A stretch of 5,616 nt of DNA. Source: Oceanospirillaceae bacterium (GTDB lineage: Bacteria > Pseudomonadota > Gammaproteobacteria > Pseudomonadales > Balneatricaceae). The notes under the pieces were generated by a model, which searched no databases, was not told the origin of the DNA, and was given only the letters and a program-made list of their open reading frames with translations. The position numbers were made by a program, and so were the translations under genes. The DNA is taken from positions 1-5,616 of the forward strand of contig JAGSHA010000232.1 of assembly GCA_023954795.1 (NCBI GenBank). The letters run 5' to 3'. Every line of letters begins with the position of its first letter. The stretch's first letter is position 1. Below, in pieces: positions 1-5,616 of the stretch.

Positions 1-1168
1 CCTGTTCCAGCATACCGTGGAAGAAACGAGCGAAACGGTCTGCATCACAGGCCATGGATTCGGCGAAGCTGGTCACTTTTTCCTGTTCGGTGAAGAACAG
101 ACCAAACATACCGCCGACACGGCTGGTGGTGAATGGAATGCCGTTCGACATGGCTGCTGCTTTCAGGCCTTCCGTCAGGAATTCAACCTTAGCGGTCAGC
201 TGATCATAGAAGCCCGGTGCAGAAATTGCGTTCAGCATGGCCAGACCTGCGGCCATCGCCAGAGGGTTGCCGGACAGTGTGCCCGCCTGATAAACAGGCC
301 CCAGCGGTGCGATGAACTCCATGATTTCACGTTTGCCGCCAAACGCACCGACCGGCAGACCGCCGCCGATAACTTTACCCAGTGTGGTCAGGTCAGGTTT
401 GACGTTGTAAACGGCCTGCGCACCCCCCAGTGCAACACGGAAACCGGTCATTACTTCATCAAAAATCAGCACAGTGCCGTATTGGTCGCAGACTTCACGC
501 AGGCCTTCAAGGAAACCGGGCACTGGTGGAATGCAGTTCATGTTGCCAGCCACCGGCTCAACAATGATGCAGGCGATCTGATCACCGACCTCTTCGAACG
601 CCTTACGCACGCTGTCGATGTCGTTGTGGTTTAGGGTGATGGTGTGTTCCGCCAGTGCCGCTGGAACACCCGGAGAGCTTGGCTCACCCAGAGTCAGCAT
701 GCCGGAGCCTGCTTTAACCAGCAGGGAGTCGGAGTGACCGTGGTAGCAACCTTCGAACTTAACGATTTTATCGCGACCGGTGTAACCTCGGGCCAGACGA
801 ATCGCGCTCATGGTTGCTTCGGTACCGGAGCTGACCATACGGACCAGTTCCATCGATGGCATGATTTCGCAGACCTTATCTGCCATCTCGATTTCAATTG
901 CGGTAGGTGCACCAAAACCTAAACCGTTGTCCAGAGAACCGCGTACCGCGTCCAGTACGGCAGGATTGGCGTGACCCAGAATCATCGGGCCCCAGGAGCC
1001 GACATAATCGATATATTCTTTGTCATCTTCGTCATACAGGTAAGCGCCTTCGCCACTTTTGAAGAAGATTGGCGTACCACCGACGCCTTTAAAGGCACGT
1101 ACTGGGGAGTTTACGCCGCCCGGAATATGTTTCTGAGCATCCTGAAAAAGTGATTCAGATCGGGACAT
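1..1168 (-). CDS. hemL: Glutamate-1-semialdehyde 2,1-aminomutase, C-terminus cut by window edge
   Basis: This PLP enzyme converts glutamate-1-semialdehyde to 5-aminolevulinate, the last step of the C5 route to heme and other tetrapyrroles, in the cytoplasm. Translation from the ATG at 1168 gives 389 residues beginning MSRSESLFQDAQKHIPGGVN, the family's usual N-terminus. Visible motifs are SSGTEATMSAIRLARG (113-128), the GSGM loop segment (154-157), the cofactor-contacting DEVMTGFR (237-244) and LGKVIGGGLPVGAFGG, whose K265 is the expected Schiff-base lysine, at the same number as in E. coli. YQAGTLSGNP follows. The family is about 426 residues long, so roughly 37 C-terminal residues lie off the left edge; nothing in the visible part is broken. 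The start lies 14 bases after the thiE stop. The only Shine-Dalgarno-like stretch (AGAGAGA) abuts that stop, which suggests coupling to thiE in one transcript. The family assignment is secure from motifs alone. Confidence 0.97.
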   Translation of the reverse strand, partial: MSRSESLFQDAQKHIPGGVNSPVRAFKGVGGTPIFFKSGEGAYLYDEDDKEYIDYVGSWGPMILGHANPAVLDAVRGSLDNGLGFGAPTAIEIEMADKVCEIMPSMELVRMVSSGTEATMSAIRLARGYTGRDKIVKFEGCYHGHSDSLLVKAGSGMLTLGEPSSPGVPAALAEHTITLNHNDIDSVRKAFEEVGDQIACIIVEPVAGNMNCIPPVPGFLEGLREVCDQYGTVLIFDEVMTGFRVALGGAQAVYNVKPDLTTLGKVIGGGLPVGAFGGKREIMEFIAPLGPVYQAGTLSGNPLAMAAGLAMLNAISAPGFYDQLTAKVEFLTEGLKAAAMSNGIPFTTSRVGGMFGLFFTEQEKVTSFAESMACDADRFARFFHGMLEQ

Positions 1169-1182
1169 GGTGGGGATTCTCT

Positions 1183-1821
1183 CTATGAAACTGTTGGAAA
1201 TAGTTGGCTAAACCGGCGCGCTTGCTGCTCGACATCATCGGCGGCTAGCAGGGCGTGAACCACTGCCAGCATATCGGCACCGGCTGTAAGTGTTTGCGCA
1301 GCATTATCCACGGTAATGCCGCCAATCGCCACTGTTGGCAGCTTGATCTGTGCCTTGCTTTCGCCCAGTAACGACAGCGGTGCAGGTGTCGCATTCGGTT
1401 TAGTCCTGGAGGCGTAAAATGCGCCGTATGCGATATAGTCGGCTCCCGCCTGCTGTGCGGTGATTGCATACTCAAGGTTGGCGTGACACGTGGTGCCGAT
1501 GATAGCGTCATCACCCAGCAGCGTCCGCGCTTCGCTGATCAGGCCGTCACTTTGCCCAAGATGGACACCCGCCGCGCCCGCCGCTTTCGCCAGGTGGGCA
1601 TCATCGTTGATTACCAGTGGTACGTGGAACTGCTGGCAAAGGTCAACCAGTGCCCGTGCCTGACGCAATCGCTTTGTTGAATCGTCTGATTTATCGCGAT
1701 ACTGCACGATACGGGTGCCTCCCCGAAGGGCGGCTTCGATCCGACTGAGCAGTTCGTTGTCTTCCGGCATCAGTACGCTGTCCGTGATGGCGTAGAGGCC
1801 GTGCAGTTCAAATTTGGTCAT
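1183..1821 (-). CDS. thiE: Thiamine-phosphate synthase (ThiE)
   Basis: ThiE joins the pyrimidine HMP-diphosphate and the thiazole phosphate to make thiamine monophosphate in the cytoplasm. The 212-residue length is normal for a single-domain ThiE TIM barrel. Family signatures appear in order: GLYAITD (8-14), QYRDK (40-44, pyrimidine site), NDD (72-74, metal-diphosphate site), GVHLGQSD (85-92), IIGTTCH (107-113), the TKP phosphate loop (140-142) and AIGGIT (165-170), then the AVV stretch (186-188). The ATG at 1821-1819 overlaps the stop of the upstream ClC gene as ATGA. The nearest AGGA (1838-1835) is 13 bases from the start, which is long, so translation probably depends on ribosomes finishing the ClC gene. 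The gene ends in TAG 14 bases before hemL. A thiD partner, common next to thiE in related bacteria, is not seen here. No TPP riboswitch is visible before this operon in the window. Confidence 0.96.
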   Translation of the reverse strand: MTKFELHGLYAITDSVLMPEDNELLSRIEAALRGGTRIVQYRDKSDDSTKRLRQARALVDLCQQFHVPLVINDDAHLAKAAGAAGVHLGQSDGLISEARTLLGDDAIIGTTCHANLEYAITAQQAGADYIAYGAFYASRTKPNATPAPLSLLGESKAQIKLPTVAIGGITVDNAAQTLTAGADMLAVVHALLAADDVEQQARRFSQLFPTVS

Positions 1822-3536
1822 TGGCGTAAGTTATTCCTGTAGGACTGCTCGATGTGGTCGCGGGTCAGAATACCCAGAACTCGCTGGTTCAGATCGGTCA
1901 CAATCACCGCATCGAGTTCGGATTCATTCATCAGATCCAGCGCTTCATGCAATGTGGCACGATAACTGATCTCCAACAAGTCCCTGTGCAAGGCCGGAAT
2001 ATGGGCCAGATCGATGGTGGCCTGATCGGGTTTACGCGCGAGGTACGTCAGCAGATCGGAGGGATCAAGCAAGAAGCGTTCTTTGCCATCAATTAACAGC
2101 CAATGATGGGCTTCAAGGTTGAGCGATTTGGCGGTGTCTCTGTCGATTTCTTGCGGCACTGAGATAAAGTCCCGGGTGATCAGGCTGCTGACGGCAATTC
2201 CTGACATCGCTTGTGTGATGGGCTTGTAGTGATAATCCAGTCCCAACGCGCGGAGCGAAGAGACAAACACCGATGGCAGGCCGAACATGTAACGGACGGT
2301 CAGGTTACTGGTCACAATGGCAATCATCGCAGGCAGTATTATGTTCGGATTCCCGGTCAGTTCCAGCAGGGCAATGAGGGCCGCCAGTGGTGCATTAAGC
2401 AGGGCTCCCATCATCGCGCCCATACCCAGCATGGCATAGAAACCCACATGAGCGACGGGTTGATTGGTCATATGGTCACCGATCAGGCCCAGTGCACCAC
2501 CGGCCAGCGCACCGACCATGAAGCTGGGGCCAATGATTCCGCCCGGTACACCCAGACCCAGCGTGATGGGGGTAATGATCAGTTTGGTCACCATCAGGCC
2601 GATGAGCAGGCCCAAGGCTAATTCACCGTTCAGCGCAGCGGTGAGTGTGTCATATCCCACGCCCATCAGCTGTGGGTATACCAGCGCAACACTACCAATC
2701 AGTAGCGCCGCAATCCCTAAGCGCAGTGACAGAGGGTGTTTACCATAGCTTTGGGTTTTGACCATGATGCGGTTAAACAATGCCGCCAGGCAGCCAATAC
2801 AGAATCCCACAAACATGATGTAGGGGATCTCGTTCAGCGTTTCGACTTCCAGGATGGGTACCGCCAGATCGATCTCGCTTCCTAGGGTGAAGCGCACCAT
2901 GATATCGGCGGCGACGGCAGCGACGACCACGGGCGTAAAGCCGACCACGGTGTATTCGAGCATGACCACTTCCATGGCAAAAACGACGCCCGCCAAGGGT
3001 GTATTAAAGGCGGCTGCGATCGCGGCGGCTGTGCCGCAGCCCACTAGAATACGCAGTGAATTATTGGGTAATTTAAACCATTGTCCCAGCAAACTGCTGA
3101 ACCCTGCGCCGAGGTGAATGGCTGGCCCTTCACGCCCAACGGAGTGACCACTGATCAGGGACGTTGCCCCGCCAAAAAACTGAACCAGCAAGTTGCTCAA
3201 CGGCAGGTGAGCCTGGTGGTAGCCCATACGTTCCAATACATGTGCAGGACCAACACGGCGCTGTTCGGGTCTCAGGCGGAAGAGGAGTAAAAATAGAAGC
3301 ACGCTGCCCGCGGCTGGAAATAGAAAGCGTTGTATGGACGAGAGTGATTCGAAGTCCTCGCTCAGACCGCTGGGCAGCAGAAACTGTTGTGACAGATCCA
3401 CTGTCAAACGGAACAGGATGATCAACAAACCGGTGGCTATGCCAGACAATAGGCCGATCACAACCAGCTGTGGCAGTGCGTCGACATGGGCCAGACGGTG
3501 GCGAAAGTGCTCTAGGGAAAACCAGTCTTTGATCAT
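1818..3536 (-). CDS. ClC-family chloride channel/transporter with C-terminal CBS pair
   Basis: A 572-residue inner-membrane anion channel or antiporter. Residues about 20-430 are hydrophobic helices of the ClC fold. GREGP (134-138) carries the gating glutamate E136, and GGIIGP (332-337) matches the second selectivity-filter signature. A soluble tail holds two CBS-like modules (about 444-500 and 516-566), which in this family often bind adenine nucleotides. Three key sites differ from ClC-ec1: the GSGIP loop is read here as VGPAH (95-99); the internal proton glutamate (E203 in ec1, second E of IIEEM) aligns with V190 in FAMEVV; and the pore tyrosine Y445 probably aligns with F424 in PSVF. Valine at the internal site is typical of passive channels, but some coupled members also lack the glutamate, so the transport mode is open. 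The ATG at 3536 follows an in-frame stop and has no clear ribosome site. It is the first gene of the cluster with thiE and hemL. Confidence 0.94.
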   Translation of the reverse strand: MIKDWFSLEHFRHRLAHVDALPQLVVIGLLSGIATGLLIILFRLTVDLSQQFLLPSGLSEDFESLSSIQRFLFPAAGSVLLFLLLFRLRPEQRRVGPAHVLERMGYHQAHLPLSNLLVQFFGGATSLISGHSVGREGPAIHLGAGFSSLLGQWFKLPNNSLRILVGCGTAAAIAAAFNTPLAGVVFAMEVVMLEYTVVGFTPVVVAAVAADIMVRFTLGSEIDLAVPILEVETLNEIPYIMFVGFCIGCLAALFNRIMVKTQSYGKHPLSLRLGIAALLIGSVALVYPQLMGVGYDTLTAALNGELALGLLIGLMVTKLIITPITLGLGVPGGIIGPSFMVGALAGGALGLIGDHMTNQPVAHVGFYAMLGMGAMMGALLNAPLAALIALLELTGNPNIILPAMIAIVTSNLTVRYMFGLPSVFVSSLRALGLDYHYKPITQAMSGIAVSSLITRDFISVPQEIDRDTAKSLNLEAHHWLLIDGKERFLLDPSDLLTYLARKPDQATIDLAHIPALHRDLLEISYRATLHEALDLMNESELDAVIVTDLNQRVLGILTRDHIEQSYRNNLRQ

Positions 3537-3545
3537 CTATTAGGC

Positions 3546-3573
3546 TTAATATCGCAGGATTAATAGCTATTAT
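3546..3573 (+). promoter_or_regulatory. Weak candidate sigma70 promoter for argC
   Basis: TTAATA (3546-3551, four of six matches to TTGACA) and TATTAT (3568-3573, five of six matches to TATAAT) are 16 bases apart. Transcription would begin near 3580, leaving a leader of about 50 bases before the GTG of argC. The -35 box is poor and other hexamers in this A/T-rich gap could serve, so this is a tentative call. The 12-bp palindrome at 3561-3572 would cover the -10 region. Confidence 0.25.
3561..3572. promoter_or_regulatory. 12-bp perfect palindrome in the divergent clc/argC gap (candidate operator)
   Basis: TAATAGCTATTA reads identically on both strands and lies in the 95-base gap between the divergent ClC gene and argC. 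Its right end overlaps a TATTAT hexamer (3568-3573) that could serve as the -10 box of argC. It does not match the enterobacterial ARG box (TGAAT, spacer, ATTCA), so no regulator is named. The palindrome is certain; its role is inference. Confidence 0.4.
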
Positions 3574-3594
3574 GACTGACGCTTTGTATCATAA
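3570..3594. repeat. Spaced inverted repeat TTATGA-N13-TCATAA in the divergent gap
   Basis: The arms TTATGA (3570-3575) and TCATAA (3589-3594) are perfectly complementary, with 13 bases between them and centres 19 bases apart, close to two helical turns. Each arm overlaps a -10-like hexamer: TATTAT on the plus strand (3568-3573) and TATGAT on the minus strand (3593-3588). A dimer bound here could control both directions. The spacing is too wide for a good hairpin with 6-bp A/T-rich arms, so DNA binding is likelier than RNA folding. It may also be chance in an A/T-rich gap. Confidence 0.3.
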
Positions 3595-3620
3595 ACGCCC
3601 AATTTTAGGTACTGATGGAT

Positions 3621-3626
3621 GAGAGG
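3621..3626 (+). promoter_or_regulatory. Ribosome binding site deciding the GTG start of argC
   Basis: GAGAGG ends five bases before the GTG at 3632. Two upstream ATG codons (3615 and 3619) are both out of frame with argC and reach stops within about 30 bases. The GTG is therefore the credible start, and it gives the conserved N-terminus MVKVGIVGGTGYTG. Confidence 0.7.
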
Positions 3627-3631
3627 TCGTT

Positions 3632-4666
3632 GTGGTTAAAGTAGGTATCGTAGGTGGTACTGGATACACCGGTGTTGAATTGTTACGCCTTTTGGCGAAT
3701 CACCCAGAAGCTAAAGTGGAAGTGATTACATCCCGCTCCGAAGAGGGTGTGCGCATCGCTGATATGTATCCGAACCTGCGCGGCCGCTACGATTTGGAAT
3801 TTACCGTGCCGGACGTTGATACTCTGTCAAAGTGTGACGTTGTGTTCTTTGCAACGCCCCATGGCGTAGCGATGAAAATGGCTCCAGAGCTGGTGGACAA
3901 GGGCGTTAAAGTGATCGATCTGGGTGCGGACTTCCGTATTAAAGATCTGGATGTCTGGTCTCAGTGGTACGGTATGGAGCATACCGCACCTGAGGCTGCT
4001 GCAGCTGCAGTGTATGGTCTGCCGGAAGTAAACCGTGAGCTGATTCGCGAAGCGACACTGATCGCCTGCCCGGGATGTTATCCAACGGCGGCTCAATTGG
4101 GCTATCTGCCGTTGATTGAAAATAAGCTGATCGACCACCGTCGTTTGATCGCTGATTGTAAGTCCGGCGTGAGTGGTGCTGGACGTGGTGCAAATGTTGG
4201 CTCTTTGCTGTGCGAAAGCAGTGAAAGCATGAAGGCATATGCCGTTCCGGGGCACCGTCACCTACCAGAAATTAAGCAAGGTTTGTCCGCCGCTGCAGAG
4301 CGCCCGGTTGGATTGACATTTGTGCCGCACCTGACGCCGATGATTCGTGGTATTCACGCAACCTTGTACGGAATTTTGCGTGATCCGGTGGATCATGATC
4401 TGCAGAAAATGTTCGAAGAGCGTTATGCCAACGAGCCATTCGTTGATGTGATGCCAGCAGGCAGTCATCCTGAAACCCGCAGTGTAAAAGGTGCTAACCA
4501 GTGTCGTATCAGCGTGCATCGTCCGGGCAACCAGGACACTGTCGTCGTCCTGTCTGTGATCGACAATCTGGTGAAAGGAGCTGCCGGTCAGGCGGTACAG
4601 AACATGAATATCATGTTTGACCTGCCAGAGACCGCAGGTCTGGAACAAGTGGGTATGATGCCATAA
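3632..4666 (+). CDS. argC: N-acetyl-gamma-glutamyl-phosphate reductase (ArgC)
   Basis: ArgC reduces N-acetyl-glutamyl-5-phosphate to N-acetyl-glutamate semialdehyde with NADPH, the third step of arginine synthesis, in the cytoplasm. The 344-residue length matches the Pseudomonas-type enzyme. The N-terminal Rossmann domain opens with GIVGGTGYTGVELL (5-18). FFATPHGVA (72-80) and DLGADFR (96-102) follow. ACPGCYPTA (145-153) carries the catalytic C149, KSGVSGAGR (177-185) follows it, and PGHRHLPEI (206-214) supplies the conserved histidine region. Translation begins at GTG 3632 behind GAGAGG and ends at TAA 4664-4666. A run of five alanines (122-126) is encoded by a GCT/GCA-rich repeat and is probably a harmless surface loop. 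No other arg gene is adjacent, so this looks like a monocistronic unit: a separate promoter for erpA follows and no terminator is evident after the stop. Confidence 0.97.
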   Translation: MVKVGIVGGTGYTGVELLRLLANHPEAKVEVITSRSEEGVRIADMYPNLRGRYDLEFTVPDVDTLSKCDVVFFATPHGVAMKMAPELVDKGVKVIDLGADFRIKDLDVWSQWYGMEHTAPEAAAAAVYGLPEVNRELIREATLIACPGCYPTAAQLGYLPLIENKLIDHRRLIADCKSGVSGAGRGANVGSLLCESSESMKAYAVPGHRHLPEIKQGLSAAAERPVGLTFVPHLTPMIRGIHATLYGILRDPVDHDLQKMFEERYANEPFVDVMPAGSHPETRSVKGANQCRISVHRPGNQDTVVVLSVIDNLVKGAAGQAVQNMNIMFDLPETAGLEQVGMMP

Positions 4667-4676
4667 GGCATCTTTA

Positions 4677-4701
4677 ATACTTGACTGAATTGCTTGGTTA
4701 A
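4677..4701. promoter_or_regulatory. Probable type 1 IscR binding site upstream of erpA
   Basis: The left 15 bases, ATACTTGACTGAATT (4677-4691), match every position of the E. coli type 1 IscR left half as I recall it (ATASYYGACTRWWWY). The right ten bases (4692-4701) match 5 of 10 positions of AGTCRRSTAT. The site covers the -35 box of the erpA promoter, the same arrangement as at the E. coli isc promoter, where [2Fe-2S]-IscR represses. E. coli erpA is itself an IscR target, which supports the reading. IscR is not encoded in this window, so its presence is assumed. Confidence 0.6.
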
Positions 4702-4710
4702 GCTGATAAT
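4681..4710 (+). promoter_or_regulatory. Sigma70-type promoter for erpA
   Basis: TTGACT (4681-4686, five of six consensus matches) and GATAAT (4705-4710, five of six) are separated by 18 bases. The predicted start near 4717 gives a short leader of about 25 bases. The ribosome site is weak: AGGT at 4727-4730, eleven bases before the ATG. The promoter begins 14 bases after the argC stop, so erpA can be expressed independently of argC. Confidence 0.72.
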
Positions 4711-4741
4711 GTCCGCCTGACTAAGTAGGTGTTATTGCAAG

Positions 4742-5098
4742 ATGATTGAAACAGTAGATCCAACTGCGGAAGCTTCAATGATGTTCACCGACGCTGCGGC
4801 GAATAAGGTGCGTAATCTGATTGAAGAGGAAGAGAACGATAACCTGAAACTGCGGGTGTATATCACCGGTGGTGGTTGTGCCGGTTTCTCTTACGGCTTT
4901 ACCTTTGATGAAGCTGTTGCCGAAGATGACACCACCATTGAGCGTAATGGTGTAGAGATGGTCGTGGACGCGATGAGCTTCCAGTATCTGGTCGGGTCCG
5001 AAGTGGATTACAAAGAGGGCTTAGCGGGTTCTCAGTTTGTGATTAACAACCCGAACGCAACAACCACCTGTGGTTGTGGTTCCTCGTTCTCTATCTGA
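4742..5098 (+). CDS. erpA: A-type iron-sulfur cluster carrier/insertion protein ErpA
   Basis: ErpA is a small cytoplasmic A-type carrier that passes Fe-S clusters from the ISC scaffold to apo-enzymes; in E. coli its clients include the isoprenoid enzymes IspG and IspH. The 118-residue product has the family core starting at FTDAAANKVRNLI (15-27), then LKLRVYITGGGCAGFSYGF and a C-terminal TTTCGCGSSFSI. The three cluster-binding cysteines are C46, C110 and C112. The 64-residue interval and CGC ending match E. coli ErpA (C42, C106, C108), and the short acidic N-terminal extension is usual for ErpA rather than IscA or SufA. The gene has its own promoter with a probable IscR site and its own terminator, consistent with control by cellular Fe-S status. 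The anmK gene lies convergently downstream. No other isc or suf gene is in the window. Confidence 0.96.
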   Translation: MIETVDPTAEASMMFTDAAANKVRNLIEEEENDNLKLRVYITGGGCAGFSYGFTFDEAVAEDDTTIERNGVEMVVDAMSFQYLVGSEVDYKEGLAGSQFVINNPNATTTCGCGSSFSI

Positions 5099-5107
5099 TC
5101 CCCATAA

Positions 5108-5141
5108 CGGGATGGTCGTCCGATCATCCCGCTCTTTATTT
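5108..5141 (+). terminator. Rho-independent terminator of erpA
   Basis: Perfect 7-bp arms CGGGATG (5108-5114) and CATCCCG (5125-5131) can extend inward by a G-T and further pairs. They are followed by CTCTTTATTT (5132-5141) on the plus strand. The stem begins ten bases after the erpA stop codon. On the minus strand the stem is followed by a sequence with little T-richness, so it probably acts mainly on erpA rather than on the convergent anmK. Confidence 0.8.
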
Positions 5142-5164
5142 CACTTCTGAAAGACCCGCGTTAT

Positions 5165-5616
5165 CTATGCCGGGTAAATTGCACCCAAAATGCGTTCCCC
5201 ACGTGCGCCGGTTACATCCGGTAGGTTTCCGCTCAGGCCGCTGAGGGTTTGTTTCGCCAGCCAGGCAAAAGCGCAGGCTTCGACCCAGTCGGGGTGTAAT
5301 CCCAGAGCATCTGTTGTGTTGACCTTAATGGGGCTCAGCAGTTGTGACAGGCGCTTAAGCAGCGTCTGGTTATGACTGCCGCCGCCACACACAAAAACGT
5401 CTGAAACGCCTTCTGGTGAAAATGTACGTATCTGATCACTGATGGTGCGGGCGGTTAGCTCCAGCAAGGTGGCTTGCACGTCTTGTGGAGCTGGGGCGCT
5501 GCTGCGGAGCGTAATCTGTTCCTGTAGCCATGCCATATTAAATTGTTCGCGGCCGGTGCTTTTGGGTGCGGGCTTGCTGAAATAGGGCAGGCTTAACAGC
5601 TGATCTAACAGCTGGC
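5165..5616 (-). CDS. anmK: Anhydro-N-acetylmuramic acid kinase, C-terminal part only
   Basis: AnmK phosphorylates and opens 1,6-anhydro-MurNAc to MurNAc-6-phosphate, a cytoplasmic step of cell-wall recycling. The reading frame is open past the ATG at 5536 to the right edge, so that ATG is internal. It adds 26 residues containing KSTGREQFN, a hallmark of the family, giving 149 visible residues. Other signatures are FVCGGGSHNQTLL (48-60 of the ATG-initiated part, an ATPase-fold glycine motif), the VEACAFAWLA helix, and the C-terminal GNLPDVTGA and ERILGAIYPA. The family is about 370 residues long, so roughly 60 percent lies outside the window. The gene ends in TAG at 5167-5165 and converges on erpA. 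An erpA-anmK neighbourhood is known from Pseudomonas, which supports both calls. No frameshift is seen in the visible part. Confidence 0.95.
   Translation of the reverse strand, partial: QLLDQLLSLPYFSKPAPKSTGREQFNMAWLQEQITLRSSAPAPQDVQATLLELTARTISDQIRTFSPEGVSDVFVCGGGSHNQTLLKRLSQLLSPIKVNTTDALGLHPDWVEACAFAWLAKQTLSGLSGNLPDVTGARGERILGAIYPA

Noticed and set aside
17..634. Long plus-strand open frame of 205 codons, with further ones at 644-922 and 971-1153
   Set aside because: They lie antisense to hemL, whose minus-strand translation shows all family motifs including K265. The plus-strand products have no recognisable domain and look like composition shadows.
2211..2748. Plus-strand open frames opposite the ClC gene
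   Set aside because: The products are low-complexity or Gln/His-rich with no membrane or domain pattern. The minus strand encodes a complete ClC protein with conserved motifs across this region.
3577..3592. Near match to a Pseudomonas ArgR half-site (TGTCGC-N8-AA): TGACGC, 8 bases, AT
   Set aside because: It has two mismatches over eight defined bases and no second half-site in direct-repeat arrangement nearby, so it is too weak to call ArgR control of argC.
4000..4012. GCTGCAGCTGCAG repeat in argC
   Set aside because: It simply encodes part of a short alanine run in frame, and there is no sign of slippage or disruption.
4625..4643. Imperfect inverted repeat CCAGAGACC/GGTCTGG near the end of argC, as a possible terminator
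   Set aside because: It lies inside the argC coding sequence, no T-run follows it, and codons there match the expected C-terminus.
3827..4648. Minus-strand open frames opposite argC
   Set aside because: They are antisense shadows of an intact argC. There is no credible start signal and no recognisable protein.
5154..5175. Hairpin ACCCG-N12-CGGGT over the anmK stop codon, as a possible anmK terminator
   Set aside because: The arms are only 5 bp with a 12-base loop, and on the minus strand only a short CTTTC follows. It is below a reasonable threshold for a terminator.

Overview
The window is an ordinary chromosomal segment of a gammaproteobacterium. The protein sequences and sizes (344-residue ArgC, ThiE, a CBS-tailed ClC protein) and the erpA/anmK neighbourhood resemble the marine Oceanospirillales/Pseudomonas side of the class. 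That placement is inference; I cannot name a genus. There is no sign of mobile DNA, phage, CRISPR, rRNA or tRNA.

Layout. On the minus strand, read right to left, lies a tightly packed cluster: a ClC-family anion channel/transporter with two C-terminal CBS domains (3536-1818), thiE (1821-1183, sharing a 4-base ATGA overlap with the ClC stop) and hemL (1168 to the left edge, truncated by about 37 residues). The junctions suggest one transcript. A 95-base divergent gap (3537-3631) holds a perfect 12-bp palindrome and a spaced 6-bp inverted repeat. Reading right from it is argC (3632-4666, GTG start), then a 75-base gap with a strong sigma70-type promoter overlapped by a probable type 1 IscR site, then erpA (4742-5098). 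A rho-independent terminator (5108-5141) closes erpA. The C-terminal part of anmK (5616-5165, minus strand) runs toward it from the right edge.

Functions. The genes are housekeeping: tetrapyrrole precursor synthesis (HemL), thiamine phosphate synthesis (ThiE), arginine synthesis (ArgC), Fe-S cluster delivery (ErpA) and cell-wall recycling (AnmK). The ClC protein is the least routine: it keeps the gating glutamate but has valine where ClC-ec1 has its internal proton glutamate, and it is placed first in an operon with two biosynthetic genes.

I found no previously undescribed system. The points most worth a second look are the IscR-like operator at erpA, the altered ClC residues, the clc-thiE-hemL coupling, and the palindromes and short upstream reading frames before argC.
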